From Martelella mediterranea DSM 17316 (GTDB lineage Bacteria > Pseudomonadota > Alphaproteobacteria > Rhizobiales > Rhizobiaceae), in NCBI RefSeq assembly GCF_002043005.1, contig NZ_CP020330.1, positions 62,001 to 126,000 on the forward strand: a DNA stretch of 64,000 nucleotides, read 5' to 3'. Each line of letters begins with the position of its first letter. Positions within the stretch are counted from its first letter, which is position 1. The position numbers and the translations under genes were made by a program. The notes under the pieces are model-generated. The model was not told where the DNA came from. It made no database searches and saw nothing but the letters and a program-made list of their open reading frames with translations. Positions 46,556-57,712 of the stretch are shown here, one piece after another.

Positions 46556-48069
46556 GACATCACCTCATTGGTATCGGCCTCGACCGGTTTCTCGCGCGAG
46601 GGATCACGTCTTAATCGCCGCAGGAAACTGACGATCTGCAAGATCAGGATCGCGGAGAACGGTATCGCGCCAAGCGTCGACATGGCCCTTGCCACATCGA
46701 CGGATCCCGCCAGAAGCGTTGCTGCCGTGATGACGGCGACGATGCTGCCCCATACGATTTTCGCGGCGGCGGGCGGATTGAGATTTCCGTTCGTGGTCAT
46801 CATGGACAGCACGAATGTGCCGCTGTCGGCCGACGTCACCAGGAAGATCACGATCAGCAGCAGCGCGCCAATACTGAGCACCGAGGAGAACGGGAAATAA
46901 TCGAGAAACGAGAACAACGCGGCGGCAACATCCTGCGTGATGACGGACGCAAGGCCACCGGGACCGTACATCTCGACATAAATGCCGGCGCCGCCGAAAA
47001 CGGCGAACCAGAGAATGGAAAAGGCGGTCGGGATCAGGATGACGCCCATGCAGAATTCGCGGATGGTGCGTCCGCGGGAAATGCGCGCGATGAACACGCC
47101 GACGAACGGTCCCCAGGCCAGCCACCAGATCAGGTAGGTCAGCGTCCAGTTGGCCGACCACTCCGTCAGCTCCTCGAACGGGAACAGGCGGAACGACATG
47201 CTGACAAACTGCGACATGTAGGCGCCGATCGTCGTTACGAATGTTTCCATGATGAAGGCCGTTGGCCCGAAGATCAGGATGAAAGCCATGAGCGCCAGAC
47301 CCAGCATCATGTTGATGTCGGAAAGCAGTTTCATACCCTTTTCGACGCCTGTGAGCGTCGAGATCATGTACATCACAAACAGGGCGGCCAGCACGGCCAG
47401 CGAAACCGCGTTGATCGCGGGGAAATCGAACAGCGCGGTCAGGCCCGAGCGCACCTGCAGGGCGCCCATCGCCAGAGAACCGGCAAGGCCGAAGACCACG
47501 GCAACGACGCCAAGAACGTCTGCAGTGGTGGCGGCGACATCGGACGAGCGGCCGGAAAAGAGCCCACGCAGCGGAGTCGAAATCAGCGGCGGCTTGTCCA
47601 GCCGGAAAGTGAAATAGGCAATCACCAGCGCGCAAACGCCGTAGATCGACCAGGCATGCAGCCCCCAATGCAGGTTGGTGATCACCATGGCCTGCCGCGC
47701 GGCTTCAGCCGATGCAGGCGTGCCGACGGGCGGATTTTCAAAATGCGTCACCGGCTCGGCAACGCCCCAGAACAGCAGACCGGCCCCCATGCCGCCGGCA
47801 AACAGCATCGCAATCCACGACGAATAGGAAAATTCTGGCTTTTCATCGTCCTTGCCCAGGCGAATGGAGCCGTAGGGACCAAATGCCAGAAACGCGGCCA
47901 GAAGCACGAAACTCGAACAGAGACCCAGCCACCACCAACTCGCCCCGACCATGAAATAGCTGGTGAAGCCCAGAACGCTTGCCGCCATCTGATCTGGGGC
48001 AATGACGCCCCACATGCCGATCGGCAGGCAAAGAAGGAGCGAAATGATGACGACTTTGTTGAACTGCAC
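46552..48069 (-). CDS. BCCT-family betaine/carnitine/choline transporter
   Basis: This 505-residue secondary transporter has 12 predicted membrane helices. The BCCT signature Trp-Trp-Leu-Ala-Trp-Gly-Pro-Phe-Val-Gly-Val-Phe-Ile-Ala-Arg-Ile-Ser-Arg-Gly-Arg-Thr lies near residues 315-335, and a glycine-rich Gly-Gly-Met-Gly-Ala-Gly-Leu-Leu-Phe-Trp-Gly segment near 90-100 lines the sodium/substrate path. It starts at GTG 48069. The cytoplasmic tail is short, so osmosensing of the BetP kind is uncertain. It is translationally coupled to the anchored binding protein, and compatible solutes are the likely cargo. Confidence 0.9.
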   Translation of the reverse strand: MQFNKVVIISLLLCLPIGMWGVIAPDQMAASVLGFTSYFMVGASWWWLGLCSSFVLLAAFLAFGPYGSIRLGKDDEKPEFSYSSWIAMLFAGGMGAGLLFWGVAEPVTHFENPPVGTPASAEAARQAMVITNLHWGLHAWSIYGVCALVIAYFTFRLDKPPLISTPLRGLFSGRSSDVAATTADVLGVVAVVFGLAGSLAMGALQVRSGLTALFDFPAINAVSLAVLAALFVMYMISTLTGVEKGMKLLSDINMMLGLALMAFILIFGPTAFIMETFVTTIGAYMSQFVSMSFRLFPFEELTEWSANWTLTYLIWWLAWGPFVGVFIARISRGRTIREFCMGVILIPTAFSILWFAVFGGAGIYVEMYGPGGLASVITQDVAAALFSFLDYFPFSSVLSIGALLLIVIFLVTSADSGTFVLSMMTTNGNLNPPAAAKIVWGSIVAVITAATLLAGSVDVARAMSTLGAIPFSAILILQIVSFLRRLRRDPSREKPVEADTNEVMS

Positions 48070-48499
48070 GATCGAACTGCCCCCGCTTTATATTGCAGCA
48101 GAGCCGAGAAAGCTCCGCACAACCATCCTTGGGTTTGTCCAACATTTTTGTAAGTCGATGTCAACGTGCACCAACAAAAATTGATGTCTGAAGGTCACGC
48201 CTCAACGGCGATACGCTACTAAAGCATGCAACAATACTTTATTTTTTGAATAAAAAAATATTTACAATTACATAAATAAAGAATTTTATTATTTTATAAT
48301 AACTATCTCGAGTGAAAGACACCTGAAACCTGATCAATTGCGCCGGTAATTCATGCATTTGCTGCGCCCTCGAGCACAGCGGTGAATCGCCAACCGGTAG
48401 TGGTTCGCCATCGAGGCTCCGCGTATGTCGCGAAGCCTCCGCTTCATCCATCGATTTTGTCGCTTTGTCGCGGATGTCTACATTCGACCGCGCAGTGCC
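48070..48499. other. Spacer with an AT-rich island
   Basis: This 430-base gap separates the BCCT gene start from the SDR gene end. Positions 48235-48305 are almost entirely A and T, in sharp contrast to the GC-rich surroundings, with runs that can fold back (TATTTTTT...AAAAAAATA). It probably holds the BCCT promoter and could attract an H-NS/MucR-like silencer. A 70-codon open frame across it (48239-48451 minus) looks fortuitous. Confidence 0.5.
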
Positions 48500-49261
<762 letters not shown>

Positions 49262-49279
49262 TTATCGCCGTTTCCGGCC

Positions 49280-50464
49280 CTATTCTTCGATTGCTGCGTC
49301 CCAGGCGGCCTGAGCGGCCGCAAGCCCCGCCGCGACATCCACCTTGGCGCCCAATGCCTTCAGCGCCCCGCCCATCGCGGCAACAGCCAGAAGCGCGTAG
49401 GCCGGCTGAGCCGTCGGACCCATATGACCGATGCGGATAAGCTTGCCGAGCGTTTCCGCCCGACCGGCCGACATGGAAATGCCGTATCGCGCCCGCGCCT
49501 CCGCCAGCACTGGCCCGGCATCGATGCCATCGGGCATCTTCACTGCAGTGGCGGTTGGCGAGGCGATGTCTTCGGAAACCGGCCAGAGGTCGATCCCCAT
49601 GGCCTTGATGCCTTCCCGGCAGACCTTGGCCGTCACCGCATGACGTTTCCAGACGGCTTCCGGGCCCTCTTCAAGATAACGGTCGAGCGCAGCGCTCAGA
49701 CCGTTCAATTCCGCCACCGACGGCGTGAACGGGAAGGGCTCGGTCTTCTTCCAGGCGTTCTTCCAGTCGGTGAAGCTCAGCATGGAGGCAAAGGGCGCAT
49801 CCGGATTGGCCTCGATCTTGGCCCATGCCGCTTCGGACACGGCGACCAGCGAGAGCGACGGCGGGCAGCCGAGGCATTTGTTCGGGCCGGTGACGTAAAT
49901 CGCCGCCTGGCTGGATGTCGGGCTCGTGGGCATGCCGGCCCAGGAAGAGACCGCATCGACCAGCAGCAGCGCTCCTGCCTCGGCGACAACCGCGCCGATC
50001 GCGTCGATATCGTTCAGCGTGCCCGACGGCGTGTCGTGATTGCAGACACAGACAATCTTAACCTCGGGGTGCTCCTTGAGGAAGGCGCGGACCTGTTCAG
50101 GATCGATCGCGGTGTTATAGGGCACCTCGATTTCCTCGACCTTTTTGGCATAGCGTGCGGCCCAGTAGCCGAAGCCCTTGCCATAAACGCCGGAAGCGAG
50201 GTTGAGGACCACGTCGTCTCTGGCGATGAGAGAGGCGGCAGCGCCCTCGAGCGCCAGCACCGGCTCACCCTGCAGGATCAGCGGCGGCAGATCACAGCCA
50301 AGCGCTTCCTGCGCCTTCAAGGTGAGATCCTCGAAGAAAGCCTGGAAGGCCGGATCGTAATCGTAGAGCACCGTGGTGCCGAGCGCACGCAGCACTTCCG
50401 GGTAGGCGTCAACAGGACCGGCCGTCAGCGTGAAGACCGGGGGTTTGGTTTCAGGATATTTCAT
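49280..50464 (-). CDS. Pyridoxamine-pyruvate transaminase
   Basis: This 394-residue fold-type I transaminase of the alanine-glyoxylate class converts pyridoxamine and pyruvate to pyridoxal and alanine. The PLP-independent M. loti enzyme is the close relative: Leu-Thr-Ala-Gly-Pro-Val near the start, Leu-Asn-Leu-Ala-Ser-Gly-Val-Tyr-Gly-Lys-Gly-Phe-Gly-Tyr, the catalytic Lys196 in Thr-Gly-Pro-Asn-Lys-Cys-Leu-Gly, and Arg-Ile-Gly-His-Met-Gly-Pro-Thr-Ala-Gln-Pro. GAGGAGG precedes ATG 50464. It starts 10 bases after the lactonase stop. Confidence 0.92.
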   Translation of the reverse strand: MKYPETKPPVFTLTAGPVDAYPEVLRALGTTVLYDYDPAFQAFFEDLTLKAQEALGCDLPPLILQGEPVLALEGAAASLIARDDVVLNLASGVYGKGFGYWAARYAKKVEEIEVPYNTAIDPEQVRAFLKEHPEVKIVCVCNHDTPSGTLNDIDAIGAVVAEAGALLLVDAVSSWAGMPTSPTSSQAAIYVTGPNKCLGCPPSLSLVAVSEAAWAKIEANPDAPFASMLSFTDWKNAWKKTEPFPFTPSVAELNGLSAALDRYLEEGPEAVWKRHAVTAKVCREGIKAMGIDLWPVSEDIASPTATAVKMPDGIDAGPVLAEARARYGISMSAGRAETLGKLIRIGHMGPTAQPAYALLAVAAMGGALKALGAKVDVAAGLAAAQAAWDAAIEE

Positions 50465-50474
50465 CTGGTCCTCC

Positions 50475-52278
<1,804 letters not shown>

Positions 52279-52279
52279 C

Positions 52280-53383
52280 TCAACGCTCCTTCTTGCGTTT
52301 GTGCTGATCGATATATTCGCCGAGCCCAAGGCAGATCAGCAGGCTCGCGACCAGCACGAGGGTAAAGTTCTGCGGCACGCCGAGACGGCGGGCGGCGCTC
52401 TCGCTGCCGATCATCAGCGCGGAGTAGAAGAAGACGAGCACGATCGCGCCAAACCCGTTGAAGCGGGCGAGAAACACCAGCGGGATGACCATCAGCCCAT
52501 AGGCGGGGTTCCAGTTGGCCGGCACATTGCCGGCAACGCCGAGGATTTCGGAAGCGCCGGCAAGCCCGGCAAGACCTGCCGAGAGCCCGAATGTCGCCAT
52601 GGTCAGGAGCGGTACCGAGAGGCCCGCATGGGTGGCGGCGACAGGGTTTGCGCCCACCATCCGCAGCCGCAGACCGAAGGATGTGCGGGTCATCATCAGG
52701 TGGACCGCCAGAACGGCGATCAGGCCCCAGATCAACCCGCTGGAAATCGAGGTGTCGAACAGGCGCGGCAGACGGTCTGCCACCGGGAGCGTACGGGTCT
52801 GCGGCACTGTGGTCGCCGGGTCCCGGAAGATGAGCTTGACCAGCGTCGCGGCCAGCAGCACGCCGAGAAACGACATCATCAGCGTCGTGATGATTTCGTT
52901 CACGCCCTGATAGGCCTTGAGCAGCGCCGGTATGACCGACCACAGCGCGCCGACGATGGCGGCCAGCAGGAAACCGACCAGAAGCACCACCCAGCCGGGC
53001 AGAATGCCGACCAGGAGGGGCGCGGTCGCCGCGGCGGCGACAGCGCCGAGCAGGAACTGTCCGTCCGTTCCGAGATTCCATATCCCGGCGCGAAACGCGA
53101 CGATCAGCCCGGCGGCGAGAAACAGAAGCGGCGCCATGCGGGTTGCCGTCTGCTGCAGGCCCAGTCCCGAAAACAGCGAGCGCTCAAGGATATAGCCGTA
53201 ATAGGTCAGCGGATTGACGCCCACCAGCATCAGGATGATCGCCGACAGCAGGAAGGCCGCGATGATCGGACCGACCGTCAGCGTCAGGATGCGCTGGAAC
53301 GTGCTACGTTCAGTGACCGGGCGCGCGCTGCGGGCGGTCTTCGTGTCCGCCGATACGGGCTTGGTTTGGTCTTGCATACTCAT
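52280..53383 (-). CDS. BMP-type ABC importer permease 1
   Basis: This 367-residue permease (YufP/NupP-like) has a hydrophilic N-terminal tail of about 30 residues, then about 8-10 helices. Class marks are Phe-Arg-Ala-Gly-Ile-Trp-Asn-Leu-Gly-Thr-Asp-Gly-Gln, Glu-Ile-Ile-Thr-Thr-Leu-Met-Met-Ser-Phe, and Met-Val-Gly-Ala-Asn-Pro-Val-Ala-Ala. The ATG overlaps the ATPase stop by 4 bases. It forms a heterodimeric channel with permease 2. Confidence 0.92.
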   Translation of the reverse strand: MSMQDQTKPVSADTKTARSARPVTERSTFQRILTLTVGPIIAAFLLSAIILMLVGVNPLTYYGYILERSLFSGLGLQQTATRMAPLLFLAAGLIVAFRAGIWNLGTDGQFLLGAVAAAATAPLLVGILPGWVVLLVGFLLAAIVGALWSVIPALLKAYQGVNEIITTLMMSFLGVLLAATLVKLIFRDPATTVPQTRTLPVADRLPRLFDTSISSGLIWGLIAVLAVHLMMTRTSFGLRLRMVGANPVAATHAGLSVPLLTMATFGLSAGLAGLAGASEILGVAGNVPANWNPAYGLMVIPLVFLARFNGFGAIVLVFFYSALMIGSESAARRLGVPQNFTLVLVASLLICLGLGEYIDQHKRKKER

Positions 53384-54993
53384 GCCGTCGCCTGTCTCAC
53401 TTCTTCCTCGCCGGCCATCATCCGGCCGATGCGCAGGCGCAGGGCCTCGCCGCTGCCGTCATTTTCGACGATCCCGCGGATACGGCCGCCTTCCATCACC
53501 GCGATACGGTCCGACAGCGCCATCAGCTCGTCGAGGTCTGTCGAAATCAGCAGCACGCCAAGGCCGCGTTCGGCGATATCGGCGATGCGCTGGCGCGATG
53601 TGTCGATGTTCTGGAGGTCGAGGCCGTAGGTGGGTTTGTTGAACACCACGACGCGGGCCTCGCCCGAGAGTTCGCGCCCCAGAAGAACCTTCTGGATATT
53701 GCCGCCCGAAAGCCGCCCGATCGGGGTGGTCTCGCTCGGCGTGCTCACCGAGAACCGTGTGATGAGTTCGCGCGCATGCTCCGCGATCCGGTGCGGGCGC
53801 TCCATGCCGTTCACCCAGAAGGGCGGCTGGCCGATATCCTTGAGGACCGTGTTTTCCGAGATCGGAAAGGCGGCGACCGAGCCTTCGGACAAACGGTCGT
53901 CCGTCAGATAACGCAGCCCCTTGCGGCGGCGCTGGGCGATGGAGGCGCGGGTAATGTCCTCGCCATCGAGTTCGACGCGTCCGGACTTGAGAGGCCGCTG
54001 GCCCGCCATGGCCTCGGCAAGCTGCTTCTGACCATTACCGTCGATCCCGGCCACGCCGACGATCTCGCCGGCTCTGAGGCTCAACGAAATATCTTGAAGG
54101 CCCATGACATCGGCATCGCCCTCGGTCGAAAGGTCCTCGACCCTGAGAGCGACATCGTCGCGCGCCGTGCTCTTGCGGTGCTCAGTCGAGGTGGCCCCGG
54201 CCTCGCGGCCGAACATCAGGCGGACGATCTCGTCCACCGCCTCATCCTCGGAAATGGATTTGAGCTGTTCCGGCCCCATTTCGCCGGCAAGCGCGCCCTG
54301 CTTGAGCACGGAAATACGATTGCCGTAGCGATAGGCCTCGGCAAGCTTGTGGGTGATGAAGATTACGGCCAGCCCGCTTTTGACGAGCTGCTGCATCCGC
54401 TCGCCAAGCTCCTGCGCGCCCTGGGGCGTCAGCATGGAGGTCGCCTCGTCGAGGATCAGCACCTTGCTGTCGCGCAAAAGCGCGCGGGCGATCTCGATCT
54501 GCTGCTGCTGTCCGAGCGAAAGCTCGCCGGTGATGGCATCGAGCGGCAGGGAAAGCGCGAATTGCCGCTTCAGCTCCTCCATGCGCGCCGTGATCCGGGC
54601 GCGGGGCGGACGCTGATACCAGGGCGCGCCCAGCGTCAGGTTCTCCAGAACCGTCAGCGTCGGCACCAGCATGGAATGCTGGAAGACCGTGCTGATGCCG
54701 GCATCGAGACTGGCCGAGGGGCTCGCCAGCCGGGTTTTCTCGCCATTGAGCGAGAGATAGCCCTCGTCCGGCTGCTGAAGGCCGGAGAGAATGCCGACCA
54801 GCGTCGATTTGCCGGCTCCGTTCTCGCCGAGAAGAACATGCACCTCACCGGGGTGAAATGTGAGCGAGACGTTGTTGACCGCGATCACGCCGGGAAAGCG
54901 CTTGGTCACGCCGTGTACGCCAATGACACCTGCCCCCGTTTCCGGGGACAGGTTTGTCGGGGTTGCCGGTGCATTTGCCACGGATACGCTCAC
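53380..54993 (-). CDS. BMP-type ABC importer ATPase with two nucleotide-binding domains
   Basis: This 537-residue protein has two ABC domains. Domain 1 (about 25-265) is intact: Gly-Glu-Asn-Gly-Ala-Gly-Lys-Ser-Thr, Leu-Ser-Leu-Gly-Gln-Gln-Gln, Leu-Ile-Leu-Asp-Glu-Ala. Domain 2 (about 285-530) is degenerate: Gly-Ile-Asp-Gly-Asn-Gly-Gln-Lys at Walker A, a good Leu-Ser-Gly-Gly-Asn signature, but Val-Phe-Asn-Lys-Pro at Walker B where Asp-Glu-Pro would be expected. One working ATP site is usual for this class. It overlaps both neighbours by 4 bases. Confidence 0.93.
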   Translation of the reverse strand: MSVSVANAPATPTNLSPETGAGVIGVHGVTKRFPGVIAVNNVSLTFHPGEVHVLLGENGAGKSTLVGILSGLQQPDEGYLSLNGEKTRLASPSASLDAGISTVFQHSMLVPTLTVLENLTLGAPWYQRPPRARITARMEELKRQFALSLPLDAITGELSLGQQQQIEIARALLRDSKVLILDEATSMLTPQGAQELGERMQQLVKSGLAVIFITHKLAEAYRYGNRISVLKQGALAGEMGPEQLKSISEDEAVDEIVRLMFGREAGATSTEHRKSTARDDVALRVEDLSTEGDADVMGLQDISLSLRAGEIVGVAGIDGNGQKQLAEAMAGQRPLKSGRVELDGEDITRASIAQRRRKGLRYLTDDRLSEGSVAAFPISENTVLKDIGQPPFWVNGMERPHRIAEHARELITRFSVSTPSETTPIGRLSGGNIQKVLLGRELSGEARVVVFNKPTYGLDLQNIDTSRQRIADIAERGLGVLLISTDLDELMALSDRIAVMEGGRIRGIVENDGSGEALRLRIGRMMAGEEEVRQATA

Positions 54994-56009
54994 TCGGTCA
55001 CGGTAACCAGGGCGCGGACATCTTCCGCGTCGAACTTCGGCTCGACCGTGATCTCGCCCGCGATGATCTGGTCGCGCAGCGCCATCACCTCGGTCCAGGC
55101 GGCCTCGTCGACCTGCGGCGTCTTGACGAGCTTGACGGAATCATCCGCCAGGCTGATGGCATAGCCATGGGTGCCGAACTGGTCGGCCTTCAGGTCTTCG
55201 ATCATCGCCGTGTAGACGGGCGTCATGTCCCACAGAACCGAGGTCAGCAGATGACCCTTGTCCAGCTCGGACTTGTCGCCGATCACGTCGATGAACAGCA
55301 CGTCCGAACCGTCGACAGCCTTGTTGGATTCTACGGCCTGGATCATGCCGAAGCTCGAACCGTTGCCCTGGCCGAAGATGATGTCGGCGCCGGCCGCGAT
55401 GACCGAGGTCGTCACGCGGTTGCCGCCGGCTGCATCCGAATAGGCTGCCGGGCCGATGACCGAATAGAGGATCTTGACGTCCGGGTTTTCGGCGCGAACG
55501 CCCTCGGCAAAGCCTGCCGACTGCGAGTTCCATGACGGCGGCTCGCCGGAGACGACGATGCCGACAGTGCCGGTGGAGGTCATCTTGGCGGCCAGTCGAC
55601 CGGCAAGATAGGCGCCCTCATGGCCCGAGAGCGTGTAGTCGGCAACAAGGCCCTTCACCAGAGCGTCAGGGCTGTCGACGATCGCGACCGGCACGCCGGT
55701 TTCCTCGGCGATCTCCGGGCCGGCGGTGTTATAGCCGCTGGCATGGGCGATCATCAGGTCGGCGCCGTCGGCCGCGAGTTCACGCATCGGCGCGCGAACA
55801 TCGCCATAACCCAGGCCTTCGGCGACAATGATTTCGACGCCGGTTGCCTCGGCGGCGGCCTTGGCCGCTTCGACGCCCTGCTGGTTCCAGCCATAGTCAC
55901 TCCCTTGTTCCGGAGTGAGGATGGCTATGGTATCAACCTCCGCGGCAAATGCCGCCGGAGTCCCCAGCACCACGCTAAGCGCAACAGAAGCAAGTAGGTT
56001 TTTCATCAT
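54990..56009 (-). CDS. BMP-family (PnrA/Med-like) substrate-binding protein
   Basis: This 339-residue periplasmic binding protein has a signal peptide (about 1-22, Ala-Phe-Ala-Ala). BMP-family marks include Asp-Tyr-Gly-Trp-Asn-Gln near residue 38-43, where aromatic residues stack on nucleobases in relatives, and Val-Ile-Gly-Asp-Lys-Ser near the C-terminal lobe. Known members bind nucleosides, but the operon suggests a pyridine vitamer, which is also a flat heteroaromatic ring. It is the first gene of the seven-gene minus-strand B6 operon. ATG 56009 follows AGGGAA. Confidence 0.9.
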   Translation of the reverse strand: MMKNLLASVALSVVLGTPAAFAAEVDTIAILTPEQGSDYGWNQQGVEAAKAAAEATGVEIIVAEGLGYGDVRAPMRELAADGADLMIAHASGYNTAGPEIAEETGVPVAIVDSPDALVKGLVADYTLSGHEGAYLAGRLAAKMTSTGTVGIVVSGEPPSWNSQSAGFAEGVRAENPDVKILYSVIGPAAYSDAAGGNRVTTSVIAAGADIIFGQGNGSSFGMIQAVESNKAVDGSDVLFIDVIGDKSELDKGHLLTSVLWDMTPVYTAMIEDLKADQFGTHGYAISLADDSVKLVKTPQVDEAAWTEVMALRDQIIAGEITVEPKFDAEDVRALVTVTE

Positions 56010-56502
56010 GCTGTTCCCTAATTGGTTGTCAGTTTCCCGTCACAAGACGGAAGCGATTGGCAGACTTGTTGTTCTTGTTGCCCTGTCTGCTTGGGTTTTC
56101 TCATCCCCGGCCAAGGCCGAAAGTGAAGCTTATGTGCCCTATTCGGGCATTATTCATGGCACCGAAGGCGCCAATCCCGTGGAAATCTCAGTCTCCAATG
56201 AGACCGACACCCCGCTCGATTGCCGCGCGGCGCTGGCCCACTGGTATTCCGATGAACTGGGCCGCATCGCGCCCGGCCAACAGTTGACGGTGACTCTCTG
56301 GCACGACAGCAAGACCGGCGTTCTCAACCTGATGAACGCCGCCGACGACCGCATGCCCGTCGAGGCCATCTGGTGCGCGAGCGATGCCGCCCGCGCGCGC
56401 CTCGATCTGCCAATGACTGCGGGCAAGGCAACGGCCAGCCTGCATTTTTCCTGCAAGAGCGGAGACGCATCCGGACTGAGCTGCGTTACCGCGAGCGACT
56501 AG
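56008..56502 (+). CDS. Small exported protein of unknown function
   Basis: A 164-residue frame divergent from the BMP binding-protein gene. It has a hydrophobic signal-like helix (about residues 18-36) ending Ser-Pro-Ala-Lys-Ala, then a mature part with four cysteines that could pair. I do not recognise a family. The ATG at 56008 overlaps the divergent gene's start, leaving no promoter space, so a downstream TTG near 56026 or another start may be used. The mature region reads like a genuine beta-rich periplasmic protein. Confidence 0.55.
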   Translation: MLFPNWLSVSRHKTEAIGRLVVLVALSAWVFSSPAKAESEAYVPYSGIIHGTEGANPVEISVSNETDTPLDCRAALAHWYSDELGRIAPGQQLTVTLWHDSKTGVLNLMNAADDRMPVEAIWCASDAARARLDLPMTAGKATASLHFSCKSGDASGLSCVTASD

Positions 56503-56715
56503 GCCCAACACTTTAGGAAGAAGCGTTTCACGCGCCGAAACAAGCCGGGCGCGCGTGGCGACCGCGCCAGCTCCGGCGGACGCGACGACGCGCCCCGCCG
56601 CGACACGGCGCATACCCAATTCTGCGATAGAGGCGATTGTCGCCATTTCCCAAGCCCTCTGCCTTGGTGTCTTTCTTTGGAGGGAAGGATGACATAAACC
56701 AGACACACGTCAAGC

Positions 56716-56733
56716 AGATTGTCTGTCATTCTT
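56716..56733 (+). promoter_or_regulatory. Shared operator motif upstream of the first GntR gene
   Basis: AGATTGTCTGTCATTCTT matches 15 of 18 positions with the reverse complement of 60526-60543 (AGATTGTAAGACATTCTT). A perfect TTGACA hexamer lies 13 bases downstream at 56747. The TGT..G.CA core fits an FCD-type GntR site. Confidence 0.6.
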
Positions 56734-56833
56734 TCATTCTTATGAGTTGACAAGAAGGCATTCGCGCGATCAAATTTGCTTGCAATTCCCCTTATCGCTT
56801 CTGGCCGCCGCCGGGCTCACGAGGTTTAAAACA

Positions 56834-57505
56834 ATGCCGCCAGACCTGAACTTACGCGTCCTTCCGCGCACGGTGCAGCAGGAAACGGTCGAGAAGCTGC
56901 GGCTTGCGATTTTCTCCGGCGTTTTCGAACCCGGAAGCCGGCTGATCGAAAGTCAACTCTGCGTGCAGCTCGGCATCAGCCGCCCGTCCCTGCGTGAAGC
57001 CTTGCGCAGCCTGGCTGCCGAACGGCTCATCGACATCGTGCCGAACCGTGGCCCTTCGATCCCTACCCTCACATGGGAAGAGGTCACCGCCATCTACGAG
57101 GTTCGCGAACTTCTAGAAGTGGAGGCCGCCGGGCGCTGTTCGCAGATGATCTCCGCTGAGCAACTGCAGGCGCTTGAGAACACGCTTCATGCCTTCGAGA
57201 AGGCCGCCTCAAGCAAGGACAGTCTGGCGCGGGTGACCACTGCCGCGGACTTCTATTCCGTCATTCTCGCAAATTGCGGGAATCCGATCCTGGAGGAAAT
57301 CCACCGGGGTCTGGTCGCCCGGATCAGCCTTTTCCGCTCGCGGTCGATGTCTCTGGAAGGGCGCGCCGTCAGCAGTCTGGCGGAGATGAAGGAAATTTAC
57401 GACGCCATTGCCGCAGGTGATGAAAAAGCGGCCCGGAAAGCTGCCGGAAAGCACATCCTGGAGGCGATGGCGGCGACAAAGAGGTCCATGGACAGCGGGA
57501 GCTGA
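56834..57505 (+). CDS. GntR-family regulator (FCD type), B6 cluster copy 1
   Basis: This 223-residue regulator has a winged helix at about 15-80 (Ile-Ser-Arg-Pro-Ser-Leu-Arg-Glu-Ala-Leu-Arg) and an FCD ligand domain after residue 85, with metal/ligand positions such as Glu-Val-Arg-Glu-Leu-Leu-Glu-Val-Glu and Asp-Phe-Tyr-Ser-Val-Ile. The start at 56834 has GAGG 9 bases upstream. It is closely similar (about two thirds identical by eye) to the regulator at 59750. The shared operator upstream suggests autoregulation. Pyridoxine 4-oxidase follows after 203 bases. Confidence 0.9.
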   Translation: MPPDLNLRVLPRTVQQETVEKLRLAIFSGVFEPGSRLIESQLCVQLGISRPSLREALRSLAAERLIDIVPNRGPSIPTLTWEEVTAIYEVRELLEVEAAGRCSQMISAEQLQALENTLHAFEKAASSKDSLARVTTAADFYSVILANCGNPILEEIHRGLVARISLFRSRSMSLEGRAVSSLAEMKEIYDAIAAGDEKAARKAAGKHILEAMAATKRSMDSGS

Positions 57506-57640
57506 AGCCCGTCGAAAAAGGTGGACACCGGTTTCCGCCCGGACGCGCGGAACAACAGGCAGCAGGGGCATGAGCCGGTTTCCGCCGGCATTATTCCGGC
57601 CTTCAGGGCCATCGCTCCGGCCCAAAAGAAGGGGATCATC

Positions 57641-57712
57641 ATGACATCTCAGACCAGACAGCGCACGGGCCGTAGCCTCACACCCCCGTCCGCCATGGAG
57701 ACACGGCGATGA
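57641..57712 (+). CDS. Possible 23-codon leader peptide ahead of pyridoxine 4-oxidase
   Basis: An ATG at 57641 follows an AAGGGGA box and opens a 23-codon frame rich in Thr, Arg, Ser and Pro. Its TGA overlaps the oxidase ATG (ATGA at 57709-57712), so it could couple or gate translation of the oxidase. No family is recognisable. Confidence 0.35.
   Translation: MTSQTRQRTGRSLTPPSAMETRR

Noticed and set aside
48239..48451. A 70-codon minus-strand frame ending in a hydrophobic, Lys/Ile/Phe-rich tail
   Set aside because: The tail is simply the translation of the AT-rich island and the rest has no support.
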